Shown: one piece after another, positions 17,027-25,894 of the stretch
Layout of the letters: every line of letters begins with the position of its first letter
Numbering within the stretch: position 1 is the first letter of the stretch
Origin: Candidatus Magasanikbacteria bacterium RIFCSPHIGHO2_02_FULL_47_14
Lineage (GTDB): Bacteria; Patescibacteriota; Patescibacteriia; Magasanikbacterales; UBA922
Direction: 5' to 3'
DNA length: 33,353 nt
Assembly: GCA_001784275.1 (NCBI GenBank)
Contig: MFQB01000012.1
Coordinates: 1 to 33,353, forward strand
Program-made: the position numbers and the translations under genes
Notes under the pieces: generated by a model
Database searches by the model: none
The model's input: only the letters and a program-made list of their open reading frames with translations
Told to the model about the DNA's origin: nothing

Positions 17027-18106
17027 TTATTTTTTTTCTTTATTCAAAAGTAAACGGTAGACAGTCTCGTAGTACTGTCGCACGATACAGTTCCAATCAT
17101 ACAGGGGTACCGCTGCAAAACCATTGCGAGCAAGCTGATCCGAAAAATTCTTGTCATGTGCAACAGACAATATACCTTGAGCTAAACCATGCGGGTCGTC
17201 CACGTCGCAGATTACAGCATTAACAGCATGCTGGCAAATGTCAGGAACCATGCCTACATTCGTTGTGACAACTGGTACACCTGTTGCCCATGATTCAAGT
17301 ATTGCCTTCGGCCCTCCTTCAAGTCGAGATGGGACAACGTATAGGTCAAGTGCCTGATAATATGGAACAATTCTGCAATATTCAGATACGTATGTGTGGA
17401 AAAATGGTATGCCAGATCGTTGCAACCTTTGTTTGACGTATCCGCGGGACGGACCAGTCAAAAGCACAAAGATATTCCTCTCTTTTGCGACCATATCGAG
17501 AGCATCACAAAATACGTCAGGACCCTTAATATATTTCGGTTCAAGCCCGTGCCCCCAATAGTTACCGTCTTTTTGAAAACAACCGATCACACAAACATTA
17601 AGTGAAATCCCGAGTCGCTCACGAATGAGTTGTTTTGTCTCCTGAGAGACTGGCGAAAAATGTGAAATGTCTACACCTATCGGAATGACTTCCACGATGT
17701 CCTTACGCAGGCCTAACCGCAGGAGATGCTCTCTTGTGTTTGTGCATGACGTAACAACGCGTTTTATATGCGTGTTGATGTAAGGGATGTGGCGGCGAGC
17801 AACAACGTCGTCCTCAACATGAAACCACGTCAAGACTAACGTATTTGAGAAAACATCAACGGCTTTCTGTGCAACTGACTGCGTATACGAATGAAATGAT
17901 CCAAAGTGAATGAGCGTGTTGCGTAGTCCTCGTGGTGTTACTCGTACAGTAGCGTCACACAGGCCAAGGGATGTAAGTCGGGAGGTAATTTCACATCCGT
18001 CCTGTCTGATTGACCACGGGGCATTTTCCACAATATATACTAACTGATATCTTTTTCCCAAAAGATTACGCACTATGTCAAAAGCGAGGGTGGCGGTTGA
18101 TCTCAT
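17027..18106 (-). CDS. GT4-family glycosyltransferase
   Basis: The 359-residue GT-B enzyme has the canonical GT4 C-terminal features: IPIGVDISHFSP at about 141-152, a glycine-containing strand VCVIGCFQKDGNYWG, an FVLLTGPSRGYVK-like strand, and VPSRLEGGPKAILESWATGV at about 257-276 with the E-x7-E donor site. The N-terminal domain starts abruptly (MRSTATLAFDIVRNLLG) without the usual glycine-rich acceptor loop, so it is short for the family. It probably adds a hexose or 6-deoxyhexose to the oligosaccharide; the sugar cannot be predicted. Confidence 0.88.
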   Translation of the reverse strand: MRSTATLAFDIVRNLLGKRYQLVYIVENAPWSIRQDGCEITSRLTSLGLCDATVRVTPRGLRNTLIHFGSFHSYTQSVAQKAVDVFSNTLVLTWFHVEDDVVARRHIPYINTHIKRVVTSCTNTREHLLRLGLRKDIVEVIPIGVDISHFSPVSQETKQLIRERLGISLNVCVIGCFQKDGNYWGHGLEPKYIKGPDVFCDALDMVAKERNIFVLLTGPSRGYVKQRLQRSGIPFFHTYVSEYCRIVPYYQALDLYVVPSRLEGGPKAILESWATGVPVVTTNVGMVPDICQHAVNAVICDVDDPHGLAQGILSVAHDKNFSDQLARNGFAAVPLYDWNCIVRQYYETVYRLLLNKEKK

Positions 18107-18115
18107 GTGACAATA

Positions 18116-18925
18116 TTATTTTTGCTCCAGACAGAAAACACACACAGCGATATGCCCAGACCAACGACGTAAAAAAATATCAAGAAAATAGCGGACAATC
18201 CTCGCAACCGCTCTATGACTTTCATAAACCGGCTGTAATAAAGGCCGTATCCAACCCACCTCATCTTTGAGTCCTTTTACACCATCACGGAATGAACACT
18301 CTTTCATTACGAAGCCATATTGTTCAAATATTTGCTTTACAAAATTCAGATCCAGAGCGAATTGGTAAAATGTATCTTTCATTTCTTTTTCTTGTCGGCT
18401 ATCTCTCAAAGCATAAACGCCTCGTCGGGCCAAAAATCGACGCAACGGGGACATATATGGAAAAGTGACAAATACGTAGCCGCCTTTTCTTACCACTCGT
18501 TTCATCTCTCTGACAATATCATCATATCCGTCCCAAAAATGTTCAATAACACCGAACGACCAGTATCCGTCGAAAAAATTATCTTCAAAAGGGAGCGCGC
18601 GAACATCTGCTTCCACCACGGAAAGATGCGGGGCAGCTCTTTTAACCGCCTGCACGGTATCAGGCGCATAATCGACACCATATGCATCATATCCCCACCG
18701 GTCAAATGCATAGACAAACTGTCCTAACCCACATCCACCGTCAAGAACTCGACCCCCCGAAGGGAGATAGGCCTTTGTGATGCGATATACAAAGCTTGTC
18801 TTATGTACCGATGTGATCTGACCTTTCACGTCGGCTTGATCCCAGTGAGTATCCCAAAAATCTTTTGTGCTCTTCATGCCAAAGTATATAAGTCTCTTTT
18901 GTGTGGGGTCATACACACGGTTCAT
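18116..18925 (-). CDS. Class I SAM-dependent methyltransferase
   Basis: The 269-residue protein shows motif I VLDGGCGLGQFVYAF (about 59-73), YGVDYAPDTV on beta2, ALPFEDNFFDGYWSFGVIEH (about 112-131) and RKGGYVFVTFPYMSPLR. These are typical of Methyltransf_11/25 enzymes. The start at 18925 is coupled to the upstream methyltransferase gene by a 4-bp ATGA overlap. An alternative ATG at 18877 (MKSTKDFWDTHWD) would remove a 16-residue extension. It forms one of three consecutive methyltransferase genes. Confidence 0.85.
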   Translation of the reverse strand: MNRVYDPTQKRLIYFGMKSTKDFWDTHWDQADVKGQITSVHKTSFVYRITKAYLPSGGRVLDGGCGLGQFVYAFDRWGYDAYGVDYAPDTVQAVKRAAPHLSVVEADVRALPFEDNFFDGYWSFGVIEHFWDGYDDIVREMKRVVRKGGYVFVTFPYMSPLRRFLARRGVYALRDSRQEKEMKDTFYQFALDLNFVKQIFEQYGFVMKECSFRDGVKGLKDEVGWIRPLLQPVYESHRAVARIVRYFLDIFLRRWSGHIAVCVFCLEQK

Positions 18926-19605
18926 ACTGGCTGTCTACAAACTTCTTCAGAGATAATAACTCCCCACAGCTCACCCCACTGGACGGAATATTCCCGAGGC
19001 GCCCATCCGCTTTGACGTAATTCTTCCTGAAGTGAATCAAGAGTATACTCAATGTAATGAGTCGGATCTAACCGATATTCCAGGCCCTGTTCACGTTTAT
19101 ACATAGCCAACCAGTCCCGTGTAATAAGAGGGACACGAAGTAAAATAACATCCGATAACATATGCAGTTGTTGCAAAAAAGCGACGCGTTCTTTGATGTG
19201 TTCCAGGACGTTCGACAAAATGATTTTATCAAAACGGCGTGATGGTTTATAGGTCAACGCATCGGCGACCACGAACGTTAGATTGTCCGCACTCCAGCGT
19301 TTTTGTGCGATACGTATGTTTCTCAAAGAAATATCAATCCCGACCACAGAATCTGATTTATGAGAAACGTGATAGGCAGTAATTCCTTGACCGCAACCGA
19401 CATCAATAACCAAGTCACCATCAGCAACATGATCAACAAAAAACTGGTAATACTTCATGATCTCATGCTTGGGGTGCGCCCCGTCGTGAGCAATACTAAT
19501 CCATCGACCGATTCCTCTATAACTGACATTGTGCAAAAAAACAAAGAACGATACATTCAAACGCGCAATAAACGTTTTCATTTTTTTATATATTTCAGAC
19601 AGCAT
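18922..19605 (-). CDS. Class I SAM-dependent methyltransferase
   Basis: The 227-residue protein has motif I LVIDVGCGQGITAYHV (about 65-80), VVGIDISLRNIRIAQ on beta2 and FDKIILSNVLEHIKERVAFL (about 124-143). It lacks the usual glycine-rich PGG turn, having MLSDVILLRVPLITRDWL instead. The C-terminal portion (YRLDPTHYIEYTLDSLQEEL) resembles other glycan-locus methyltransferases. It has 4-bp translational coupling with the next methyltransferase gene. The N terminus (about 1-30) is hydrophobic and aromatic-rich. Confidence 0.83.
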   Translation of the reverse strand: MLSEIYKKMKTFIARLNVSFFVFLHNVSYRGIGRWISIAHDGAHPKHEIMKYYQFFVDHVADGDLVIDVGCGQGITAYHVSHKSDSVVGIDISLRNIRIAQKRWSADNLTFVVADALTYKPSRRFDKIILSNVLEHIKERVAFLQQLHMLSDVILLRVPLITRDWLAMYKREQGLEYRLDPTHYIEYTLDSLQEELRQSGWAPREYSVQWGELWGVIISEEVCRQPV

Positions 19606-19619
19606 AATCGTACATACCT

Positions 19620-20561
19620 CTACTCTCCTGTCTCGTAATCGTGCTTTTTTCGAAAAACCAACTCAAGTGATGGAAGAAAAAATGACGTCGGCACTCGCAT
19701 GATCTGGGATAAAAAACGCATCATCACAAAAAAGGGCTTCGTTATTTTTGCTTTTACTGTCCGCAAATCATTGATGAAAAAATGGTATCCATACCCGACG
19801 TCTTCAGAGATATCTTCCACGTCCATCATGCACGTACGCGGGGTGCACTCATAATACGTCGCGTTTTTCCAACCGTTTCCGGTTCGAGTAAAACTTGTGA
19901 AACTTCCTTTCGCTTTCCTGAAAAGCCGAGCGTACGTATAGGCAATCTGGGGTGGCAACCAATGAACAAATGGTAAACCGATCGAATGTGTCTCAATAGG
20001 AAAATATCTATTTGGTGTATCAAAAAAACCAATCAAACCGCCTTTCTTTAGTTTTTTATAGTATGAGTCAACGTAGAGGTATCTGTTTTCGAAGGGCAAG
20101 TGTTCGACAACGGCAAGGACGATGATAATATCAAAAAAACCATCCGGATATGGTAACGACCGCGTCTGCTCATTAGAAAAACAGTCGACAGAAACTACCT
20201 TTTCAAGGCGCAACTCTTCTTTTTTTATACGTGTGATCTCTACAAACAGCGGATCCACATCATACGTATAAATCTCGCCAACTACCGGCTGCTGGTTCAG
20301 ATACTCGGTAATGTGGCCCGACGAACAACCCACCTCAAGTACGCGAAGATCCCGCAGCCCTTCCTTTGCACAGTATCGAAACAAGGGAAATAAAAACCGG
20401 CTGCGCTCATCTCGATGAGTAAGATACTGGGGGGCACGCCCAACCCCTTTTCTTTCGATAATTTTTTCGATTACTTTTTGACTATACACTGTTGTATATT
20501 GCTTTTCACCAATATACAAAACACGGTGATCGCCAAAATTTTTTATCTGAAAATCACTCAT
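19620..20561 (-). CDS. Class I SAM-dependent methyltransferase
   Basis: The 313-residue protein contains motif I VLEVGCSSGHITEYL (about 73-87), YTYDVDPLFVEITR on beta2, FDIIIVLAVVEHLPFENRYL (about 142-161) and KLKKGGLIGFFDTPNRYFPI. It is longer than its neighbours because of about 60 N-terminal residues and a C-terminal extension with a hydrophobic, basic stretch (about 270-300) that may contact the membrane. Its position between other methyltransferase genes and a GT4 gene supports glycan modification. The ATG at 20561 lies 6 bases after the upstream stop, with no Shine-Dalgarno sequence. Confidence 0.82.
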   Translation of the reverse strand: MSDFQIKNFGDHRVLYIGEKQYTTVYSQKVIEKIIERKGVGRAPQYLTHRDERSRFLFPLFRYCAKEGLRDLRVLEVGCSSGHITEYLNQQPVVGEIYTYDVDPLFVEITRIKKEELRLEKVVSVDCFSNEQTRSLPYPDGFFDIIIVLAVVEHLPFENRYLYVDSYYKKLKKGGLIGFFDTPNRYFPIETHSIGLPFVHWLPPQIAYTYARLFRKAKGSFTSFTRTGNGWKNATYYECTPRTCMMDVEDISEDVGYGYHFFINDLRTVKAKITKPFFVMMRFLSQIMRVPTSFFLPSLELVFRKKHDYETGE

Positions 20562-20567
20562 ATTTTT

Positions 20568-21695
20568 TTAGGAGCTGCTCTTGATGACCTGACAATACAA
20601 ACATGCCTCTTTTTCTACAGTTGCAGCAAGGCTATGCTGCTCCGCAACAAAATGACGTGCCTCTCGACCGAGCCTTTCTTGTAACTGTTTATCTCCCATT
20701 ATCTTACTAATTCCGTCTTGTAAGTCTTTCACAGTCGGTTCTACAAGCCACCCAGTTTTTCCATGGGCTAGTACATCACGAATGCCGGCCACATTTGTCC
20801 CTAAGCATGGTAATCCGCAAGCCATGGCCTCCAAAAGAGATTTGGGCGTTCCTTCATAATGAGAGCAAAGTACGTATAGTGTATACTGGTTCAATATGCT
20901 TGGCAATAGGAGATTTGAGACAGCCCCTTGGAAATGAACCGAAACTCCCAGCGATTTCGCCAAATCTTTCAACTTGTCTTTTAGGGTTCCGGATCCATAA
21001 ATATCCAAACGATATGGTAAGCCTACAAGGGCGTAAAGCAAACTCTCGATATTTTTTTGAGGGTCAAGACGCCCTACAAAAACCAAATCACCAACTTTCT
21101 CTTCTTGTTTTGTGGACGAAGTGAATATTTCAACATCCACGTAATTCGGTATACGCCGCACAAATGAAATCGAATATTTTCTCAAAACATTTTTGTATTC
21201 TTCCTCACCAGCGACAATCACACCATCAGCATACGAATAACTAAAATATTCTAAAAAACGAGCCCACCAATACCGAATATGATATCCCTTCAAACGTGCA
21301 AAGGAAGAAAGGCTATACCCTGTTCGGACAATAAGCGGTTTTCCGCATAAAAATCTAGCAAGAACTCCGACAAAGCTCCCAGACATTTGATTTGTTTTGT
21401 ATAGATCACATTGAGAAAGTATCGTTTTATGTATAATGGGTAAAAAAAATGCATATAAAACCGTACCTATTTTCCCGGGGAAACAACGCGGTTTAGAAAT
21501 AATATGAATGGCAGATGGCAACAAATGCTGATACACTGCGTCTTGGACGCCGTAACTGAACCAGTAAATCTCTTTGCAAATGTTTTTTTTAACCAGCTCT
21601 TCATATAACCGTTTTTCCCTACTCAGCAACCCTGTATCATTCCAAAGTTGCACTGAAATATCCCAAGTAAAAAAAACCGCTAATCGTATACTCAT
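20568..21695 (-). CDS. GT4-family glycosyltransferase
   Basis: The 375-residue GT-B enzyme has a full N-terminal domain and a classic C-terminal donor domain. Features include IPNYVDVEIFTSS (about 188), LVFVGRLDPQKNIESLLYAL (about 211-230), LDIYGSGTLKDKLK and the signature SHYEGTPKSLLEAMACGLPC (about 288-307) with the conserved E-x7-E, then GTNVAGIRDVLAHGKTGWLV. It is predicted to elongate the lipid-linked oligosaccharide in the cytoplasm. Neighbours are a methyltransferase downstream and a GT2 enzyme upstream. Confidence 0.9.
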   Translation of the reverse strand: MSIRLAVFFTWDISVQLWNDTGLLSREKRLYEELVKKNICKEIYWFSYGVQDAVYQHLLPSAIHIISKPRCFPGKIGTVLYAFFLPIIHKTILSQCDLYKTNQMSGSFVGVLARFLCGKPLIVRTGYSLSSFARLKGYHIRYWWARFLEYFSYSYADGVIVAGEEEYKNVLRKYSISFVRRIPNYVDVEIFTSSTKQEEKVGDLVFVGRLDPQKNIESLLYALVGLPYRLDIYGSGTLKDKLKDLAKSLGVSVHFQGAVSNLLLPSILNQYTLYVLCSHYEGTPKSLLEAMACGLPCLGTNVAGIRDVLAHGKTGWLVEPTVKDLQDGISKIMGDKQLQERLGREARHFVAEQHSLAATVEKEACLYCQVIKSSS

Positions 21696-21707
21696 ACAAA
21701 GGCATGC

Positions 21708-22655
21708 CTAAGAAAATAATATCCTTCTTATAACAGACAGAACCGGCTTTGGGAAAAAAGTGGCCATATAGTACCCACAAGACCACAGGGGCACCCCGTG
21801 CGTCGACCAAAAAATCTTGAGACAGCGACGCGCCTCATCCATATTATTGACTTTAAAATATGTTTGGACCTCATGCTTCACAAACTCAGCCGGCGGCATC
21901 GGCTGTTGTCTGAGTGCTGCAGGATCAAATTCATCGTATTTGTCGTTTCCACACGAGCGACGTTGGCAGTACATATCACGAGCCGCCTGTGCAAATAAAC
22001 GCTGTCTATACTGCTTTTCTGCCGTCGTTTCGCTGGGTTGATACCGATACTGAATAAGTGGGTCAGCCAGTGTATAGAGTCGTTTGTTGTCTGACAAAAG
22101 TCTTAGATAAAAATCATAATCCTGACTTAAAAAAAACTTCTCTCTGTAGAGATACCCCTCGTTCCGAAAAAAAATAGTCGGATGAAAAATACTGGTTTGA
22201 AATATGCGCCGAGGTGATGTAAAACTTTTCCTTATATAATGAGATCGTTTATACAGTCTCCGTGTCTCCCCTGTTTCCTTGTCAAGCAGAATAGCAGCGG
22301 ATCCCAACAAAAAAACATCCGGATGCCTCTCCATAAAATCCATTTGTCTTTCCAGCCTATTTGAAAACGATATGTCGTCAGCGTCTTGCCGTGCGATATA
22401 TGTTCCACGTGCATGTCCAAGAGCGACATTTAGTGCATAAGCTAAACCATGACAACTCGTCAAAACAACTGGCTGAATACGCAGATCCTTTACGCGAAAT
22501 CTCTCGACAATATCGATTGAATGATCGGTACATCCGTCCAAAATAATAAAAAACTCAATATTATCGTATGTCTGATCCAAGATGCTACGGATTGACTCAG
22601 CCAGTGTTTCCTCGCTGTTGTGTACCGCCATGATGACAGAAATGTCCGGCCTCAT
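21708..22655 (-). CDS. GT2-family glycosyltransferase
   Basis: The 315-residue inverting GT-A enzyme begins with ISVIMAVHNSEETLAESIRS and ILDGCTDHSIDIVERF. It carries the metal-binding acidic cluster YIARQDADDISFSNRLERQM (about 85-104) and a later FFLSQDYDFYLRLL segment with the likely catalytic acid region. The C-terminal about 70 residues contain a small-helix TYFKVNNMDEARRCLKIFW region. The start overlaps the upstream GT2 stop by 4 bp (ATGA), so the two glycosyltransferases are translationally coupled. Confidence 0.9.
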   Translation of the reverse strand: MRPDISVIMAVHNSEETLAESIRSILDQTYDNIEFFIILDGCTDHSIDIVERFRVKDLRIQPVVLTSCHGLAYALNVALGHARGTYIARQDADDISFSNRLERQMDFMERHPDVFLLGSAAILLDKETGETRRLYKRSHYIRKSFTSPRRIFQTSIFHPTIFFRNEGYLYREKFFLSQDYDFYLRLLSDNKRLYTLADPLIQYRYQPSETTAEKQYRQRLFAQAARDMYCQRRSCGNDKYDEFDPAALRQQPMPPAEFVKHEVQTYFKVNNMDEARRCLKIFWSTHGVPLWSCGYYMATFFPKPVLSVIRRILFS

Positions 22656-23620
22656 ACGTCAAAGGGCGGGGCCAAATTCAAAAACTCATCGTGTGGTATT
22701 TGTCGAAGTGACTGAATTCTTTGGCGATGTTTTAAAGCGCGCGGTATATGACGAAAAAATAACCAGTGTGAAATGAGAAAACTATAAAAAAGCATGACGT
22801 CATGTTTACGAACAATCTGACGCAATGTTTTATAAAAAAAATAACTATAACCGACGACGTACCATTTGAATAGCGAAAGAACTGTATAACTTTTGGTAAT
22901 GGTGTACATAAATCCGGCCATTTCATACTTATATTTCCAGCGATATGTATCTCGATCGAGTAATCGCTGCACACCCAGATGCACAGCGTGGGACCGAGTA
23001 TACAAAAAATTTTGATATCCAAGCAAGTATGCACGGATTCCAATGTCCCAGTCGTCAAGACAATATGGAAAGGTCTCATCAAATCCACCGACAGTATCCC
23101 ATATATCTTTGCGGAAAAACAACAGCCCCCCCATGGGACATGGTATCTCAAAAGGGACGCTGTCAGACACCGTTCGCAGTGGAACGCTAGGCTTACGACG
23201 ATTGGTGTAGAGACCGTAAGCATCAGTGAGGTCGCCCCCCCAGTCAATAAACGGGATCGACACAAATGCCGCTTTCGGGTGTGTCTGGTAGAAGGAGACA
23301 AGTTTTTCCAACAGCCGGACATCCTCCGGAAGTATGTCGTCATCCAAAAGGAGTACATAATCTGCTGTTGCATATCCCATACCTATGTTCTTTCCTTTTG
23401 AATACCCGTAATTTACGTTATTTCTTATAACGTGGATTGATGGGAACTGATCAACTAAAAAAGAAACCTGCTGGTCATCCGAACCGTTGTCTATAACGTA
23501 TATCTTATAGTTGGGATATGTGAAAGATAACAAGCGAGGTAATATACGCTCCATGTATTTTTTTCCATTATAGTGAAGTATGACAATGTCAACTGATGGC
23601 GCGGTAGACTCCATGACCAT
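22652..23620 (-). CDS. GT2-family glycosyltransferase, rhamnosyltransferase-like
   Basis: The 322-residue GT-A protein starts VDIVILHYNGKKYMERILPR with YVIDNGSDDQQVSF. It then has the DxD site VLLLDDDILPEDVRLLEKLV (about 90-109), GGLLFFRKDIWDTVGGFDET (about 163) and the YCLDDWDIGIRAYLLGY catalytic-base region. This pattern is shared with WbbL/rhamnosyltransferase-like enzymes. A C-terminal aromatic, partly hydrophobic stretch (about 238-285) may tether it to the membrane. The acceptor and sugar are not predictable. Confidence 0.9.
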   Translation of the reverse strand: MVMESTAPSVDIVILHYNGKKYMERILPRLLSFTYPNYKIYVIDNGSDDQQVSFLVDQFPSIHVIRNNVNYGYSKGKNIGMGYATADYVLLLDDDILPEDVRLLEKLVSFYQTHPKAAFVSIPFIDWGGDLTDAYGLYTNRRKPSVPLRTVSDSVPFEIPCPMGGLLFFRKDIWDTVGGFDETFPYCLDDWDIGIRAYLLGYQNFLYTRSHAVHLGVQRLLDRDTYRWKYKYEMAGFMYTITKSYTVLSLFKWYVVGYSYFFYKTLRQIVRKHDVMLFYSFLISHWLFFRHIPRALKHRQRIQSLRQIPHDEFLNLAPPFDV

Positions 23621-23625
23621 AAAAA

Positions 23626-24354
23626 CTATTTTTTACAAATCACTAAAATATCTTTTGAAAAAATGGTTGTTGTTTTTCTTCCGTAGAGCCTCGTCGTTAT
23701 TAACATATATGACTGAATCAACATACTGAGTAACCACGCCGGGTAATTGAGCGGATTTTCGTAGAAAACATAAATTGCCAAACCGTACACCGTCACATCA
23801 GAAAAACCGGCAAGTCGTGCTACTTGGCTCAGACTCTCCTGGGTAAAGCCAATTTCGTGGGTAAAGTCTATATACCTGCCTCCCGCTGCGGTCATCCAAT
23901 TTGACATATTCGGTGTTTTTATACAGAGGACTCCACCGGGGCGGAGAGCAACAAACATTTTTTCTAAAAGCTCAACAATAACATCTTTTGTTAAGTGTTC
24001 AATGATGTCGTTAAATACAATCGCGTCAAACTCGTTTCGACGGTCGTGAAAAAAAGAATGGAGGTCGTGTTGTTCTGTAGCGAAACCTTGTTTTTGACAA
24101 AAAGAAACTACTTCTGTAGAGATATCGACACCTAAAAAATTCGTATATCCTTCCCGTTGCAAAAAAAACAGAAAGTCCCCCATGCCGCATCCCGCATCAA
24201 CAATACGAGCGTTTTTGTTTTTTGGCAAATGAGATGCATAATTTTTGCGAAAATAACGGCGACGAACTTTATACTCTCGCTGTATCTCCTCAGGACTATG
24301 CGTATAGCCAAAATGAGTTGAAATATATCGATCGAATAGTTTGTGTGTGTTCAT
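23626..24354 (-). CDS. Class I SAM-dependent methyltransferase
   Basis: The 242-residue protein has motif I IVDAGCGMGDFLFFL (about 50-64), NFLGVDISTEVVSF on beta2, FDAIVFNDIIEHLTKDVIVE (about 106-125) and LRPGGVLCIKTPNMSNW. It then has an FTHEIGFTQESLSQVARLAG stretch typical of Methyltransf_23-type glycan enzymes. The ATG at 24354 (MNTHKLFDRY) is preferred: it lies 4 bases after the upstream stop, whereas an upstream in-frame start at 24390 would overlap by 32 bp. Context indicates O-methylation of a sugar. Confidence 0.85.
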   Translation of the reverse strand: MNTHKLFDRYISTHFGYTHSPEEIQREYKVRRRYFRKNYASHLPKNKNARIVDAGCGMGDFLFFLQREGYTNFLGVDISTEVVSFCQKQGFATEQHDLHSFFHDRRNEFDAIVFNDIIEHLTKDVIVELLEKMFVALRPGGVLCIKTPNMSNWMTAAGGRYIDFTHEIGFTQESLSQVARLAGFSDVTVYGLAIYVFYENPLNYPAWLLSMLIQSYMLITTRLYGRKTTTIFSKDILVICKK

Positions 24355-24358
24355 AAGA

Positions 24359-24970
24359 TTATGCAATGCGTGCTTCAAATACGTAAGCAAAAGGAATTCC
24401 CAGCCATAACCTCACCGGAAATACCCGGATATCACTATACCCAAGTTCATCCATCATTTCCAAAACTTCAACTTCTGAATACATATATTTCACCACTTTC
24501 CTTAACTTCCAAGCCAAAGTGGTGTAGAACCATCCGCCAATGCCATAGCCAATAATAGTAAAAAAAATAGCGCCCGACTGTTGGGCCAGAACACTTCTGC
24601 TTTCTCTCAAAAAGCTAAAAAGCTCTTCTCGATTCAAATATTCTGTCATCCAAAAAGAAACAATCATATCATGCGGTGTTGTTATATGTCGAGCAAAGTC
24701 AGAGGCGCTTGCTTCAACCACGGAAAATTCGGGGGGGCACAAGTGTGGATTAACATCTACGCCAGTTATTTTATTTCTATTTTTCTGAAAAAATTTCGAG
24801 TAATACCCGGTACCAATACCAACTTCGACGATTTGTTTGTCCCGTACAAAATTTACCAACGGTAAAATATATCTGCTCGTTGGAACGCGCAAGAGATAGT
24901 GCGAGAGTCCCTTCTTATCATATAAAGCGGTGGTAACACTCTGATATCGGCTATATCCTAAGGCTGGCAT
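24359..24970 (-). CDS. Class I SAM-dependent methyltransferase
   Basis: The 203-residue protein shows motif I IVEVGIGTGYYSKFF (about 47-61), ITGVDVNPHLCPPEF on beta2 and a degenerate motif IV region HDMIVSFWMTEYLNREELFS (about 99-118), in which the usual EH pair is EY. A QQSGAIFFTIIGYGIGGWFY segment follows. The start at the ATG 24970 overlaps the upstream gene by 20 bp; a TTG start at 24991 is possible. The small size and diverged motif IV make the substrate harder to infer than for its neighbours. Confidence 0.78.
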   Translation of the reverse strand: MPALGYSRYQSVTTALYDKKGLSHYLLRVPTSRYILPLVNFVRDKQIVEVGIGTGYYSKFFQKNRNKITGVDVNPHLCPPEFSVVEASASDFARHITTPHDMIVSFWMTEYLNREELFSFLRESRSVLAQQSGAIFFTIIGYGIGGWFYTTLAWKLRKVVKYMYSEVEVLEMMDELGYSDIRVFPVRLWLGIPFAYVFEARIA

Positions 24971-25883
24971 ATATTTGATACAACTCTTCAAGGGTAACGA
25001 ATGAGCATCCCTTCAGGGCAAGCCCGTCTAATACTTTTGTTAAACGACGGACATACCATGCCACACTCCACTCACTTCTGGTATATGGTGTTGCCCGAGG
25101 AATAATCTCCATACTATGAAACATAAGGCAGAAAACGACGTAGTCGTTTGACCGGTACAAGCGTATTGTGTCGTCAATAAGTCGACGTTGTTCATACGCA
25201 GACATATGAGTTGGCCGTAACCAACGATACCACAACCATCTATCCGGCGCAAAGGCGAATCGTTTCCCTTGAATAGTAATAGGTACTTCAAGGAGCGGCT
25301 CACTGAATCGCTGTGTATTTTCTTTATTTATAAAGTATGGTTGAACAGGATACTGACGAAAGTTAGGGCCGCCCTGATACGACCAGTCAATTCCTGGGGT
25401 AACGGAACTGTCAACGTGATAACCCAGAGATTGGAGACTTTGCCACGTGTCTCCATCTGCCCCAAAACGAGCTGCGCGGTATGATGTCGGATTGACACCA
25501 AGTCGTTCGCCAATCATAGCGGTCAATGTTTGTATTTTTTTATATTCGGTGGATAGATCGTATGCATAACAGGGATATTCGTCGCTTCTCGTTCCATTAT
25601 AGTGACTGTACTTCTTCATTGGTTCGACATATTCAGCATGAAGATGTGCCCCTATTTCAGCACCTTTCGTCTTTTCTTGAGATAATGACTCACAACTTTG
25701 CCGGTCCTCGACCACTTCTGGTGAAACAAAGTACACGGGCCGGACCCCAAATCGATCCCAGATGGGCCGGAGTAGCTGTGGTACTCCTTGAGTAACCGAG
25801 CTAAATTGAAGCGGATCACTCCGCCTCCAACTTGTCGAACAATCTGGCTCGGTGTCAACTGTTACTACACAATACAACTGCAC
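24951..25883 (-). CDS. Polysaccharide deacetylase-family protein (NodB-like fold)
   Basis: The 310-residue protein begins QLYCVVTVDTEPDCSTS, where the Asp residues match motif 1 of CE4-type deacetylases. It continues with GAEIGAHLHAEYVEP (about 74-88), resembling the metal-binding His motif. SYRAARFGADGDTWQSLQSL (about 142-161) is the motif 3 equivalent, and LGYHVDSSVTP follows. This is closest to the WalW-type deacetylase-like subgroup seen in glycan loci. The likely role is N-deacetylation of an acetamido sugar. There is no signal peptide, so it probably acts in the cytoplasm on the lipid-linked intermediate. Translation appears to start at GTG (25883). Confidence 0.78.
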   Translation of the reverse strand: MQLYCVVTVDTEPDCSTSWRRSDPLQFSSVTQGVPQLLRPIWDRFGVRPVYFVSPEVVEDRQSCESLSQEKTKGAEIGAHLHAEYVEPMKKYSHYNGTRSDEYPCYAYDLSTEYKKIQTLTAMIGERLGVNPTSYRAARFGADGDTWQSLQSLGYHVDSSVTPGIDWSYQGGPNFRQYPVQPYFINKENTQRFSEPLLEVPITIQGKRFAFAPDRWLWYRWLRPTHMSAYEQRRLIDDTIRLYRSNDYVVFCLMFHSMEIIPRATPYTRSEWSVAWYVRRLTKVLDGLALKGCSFVTLEELYQIYASLRI

Positions 25884-25894
25884 ATGAAAATCGT

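Noticed and set aside
18320..18727. Plus-strand open frame of 135 codons
   Set aside because: It is antisense to the methyltransferase gene 18116-18925, which has clear motifs in its own frame.
22732..23373. Minus-strand open frame of 213 codons
   Set aside because: It is a frame-shifted shadow within the GT2 gene 22652-23620, whose own frame carries all the catalytic motifs.
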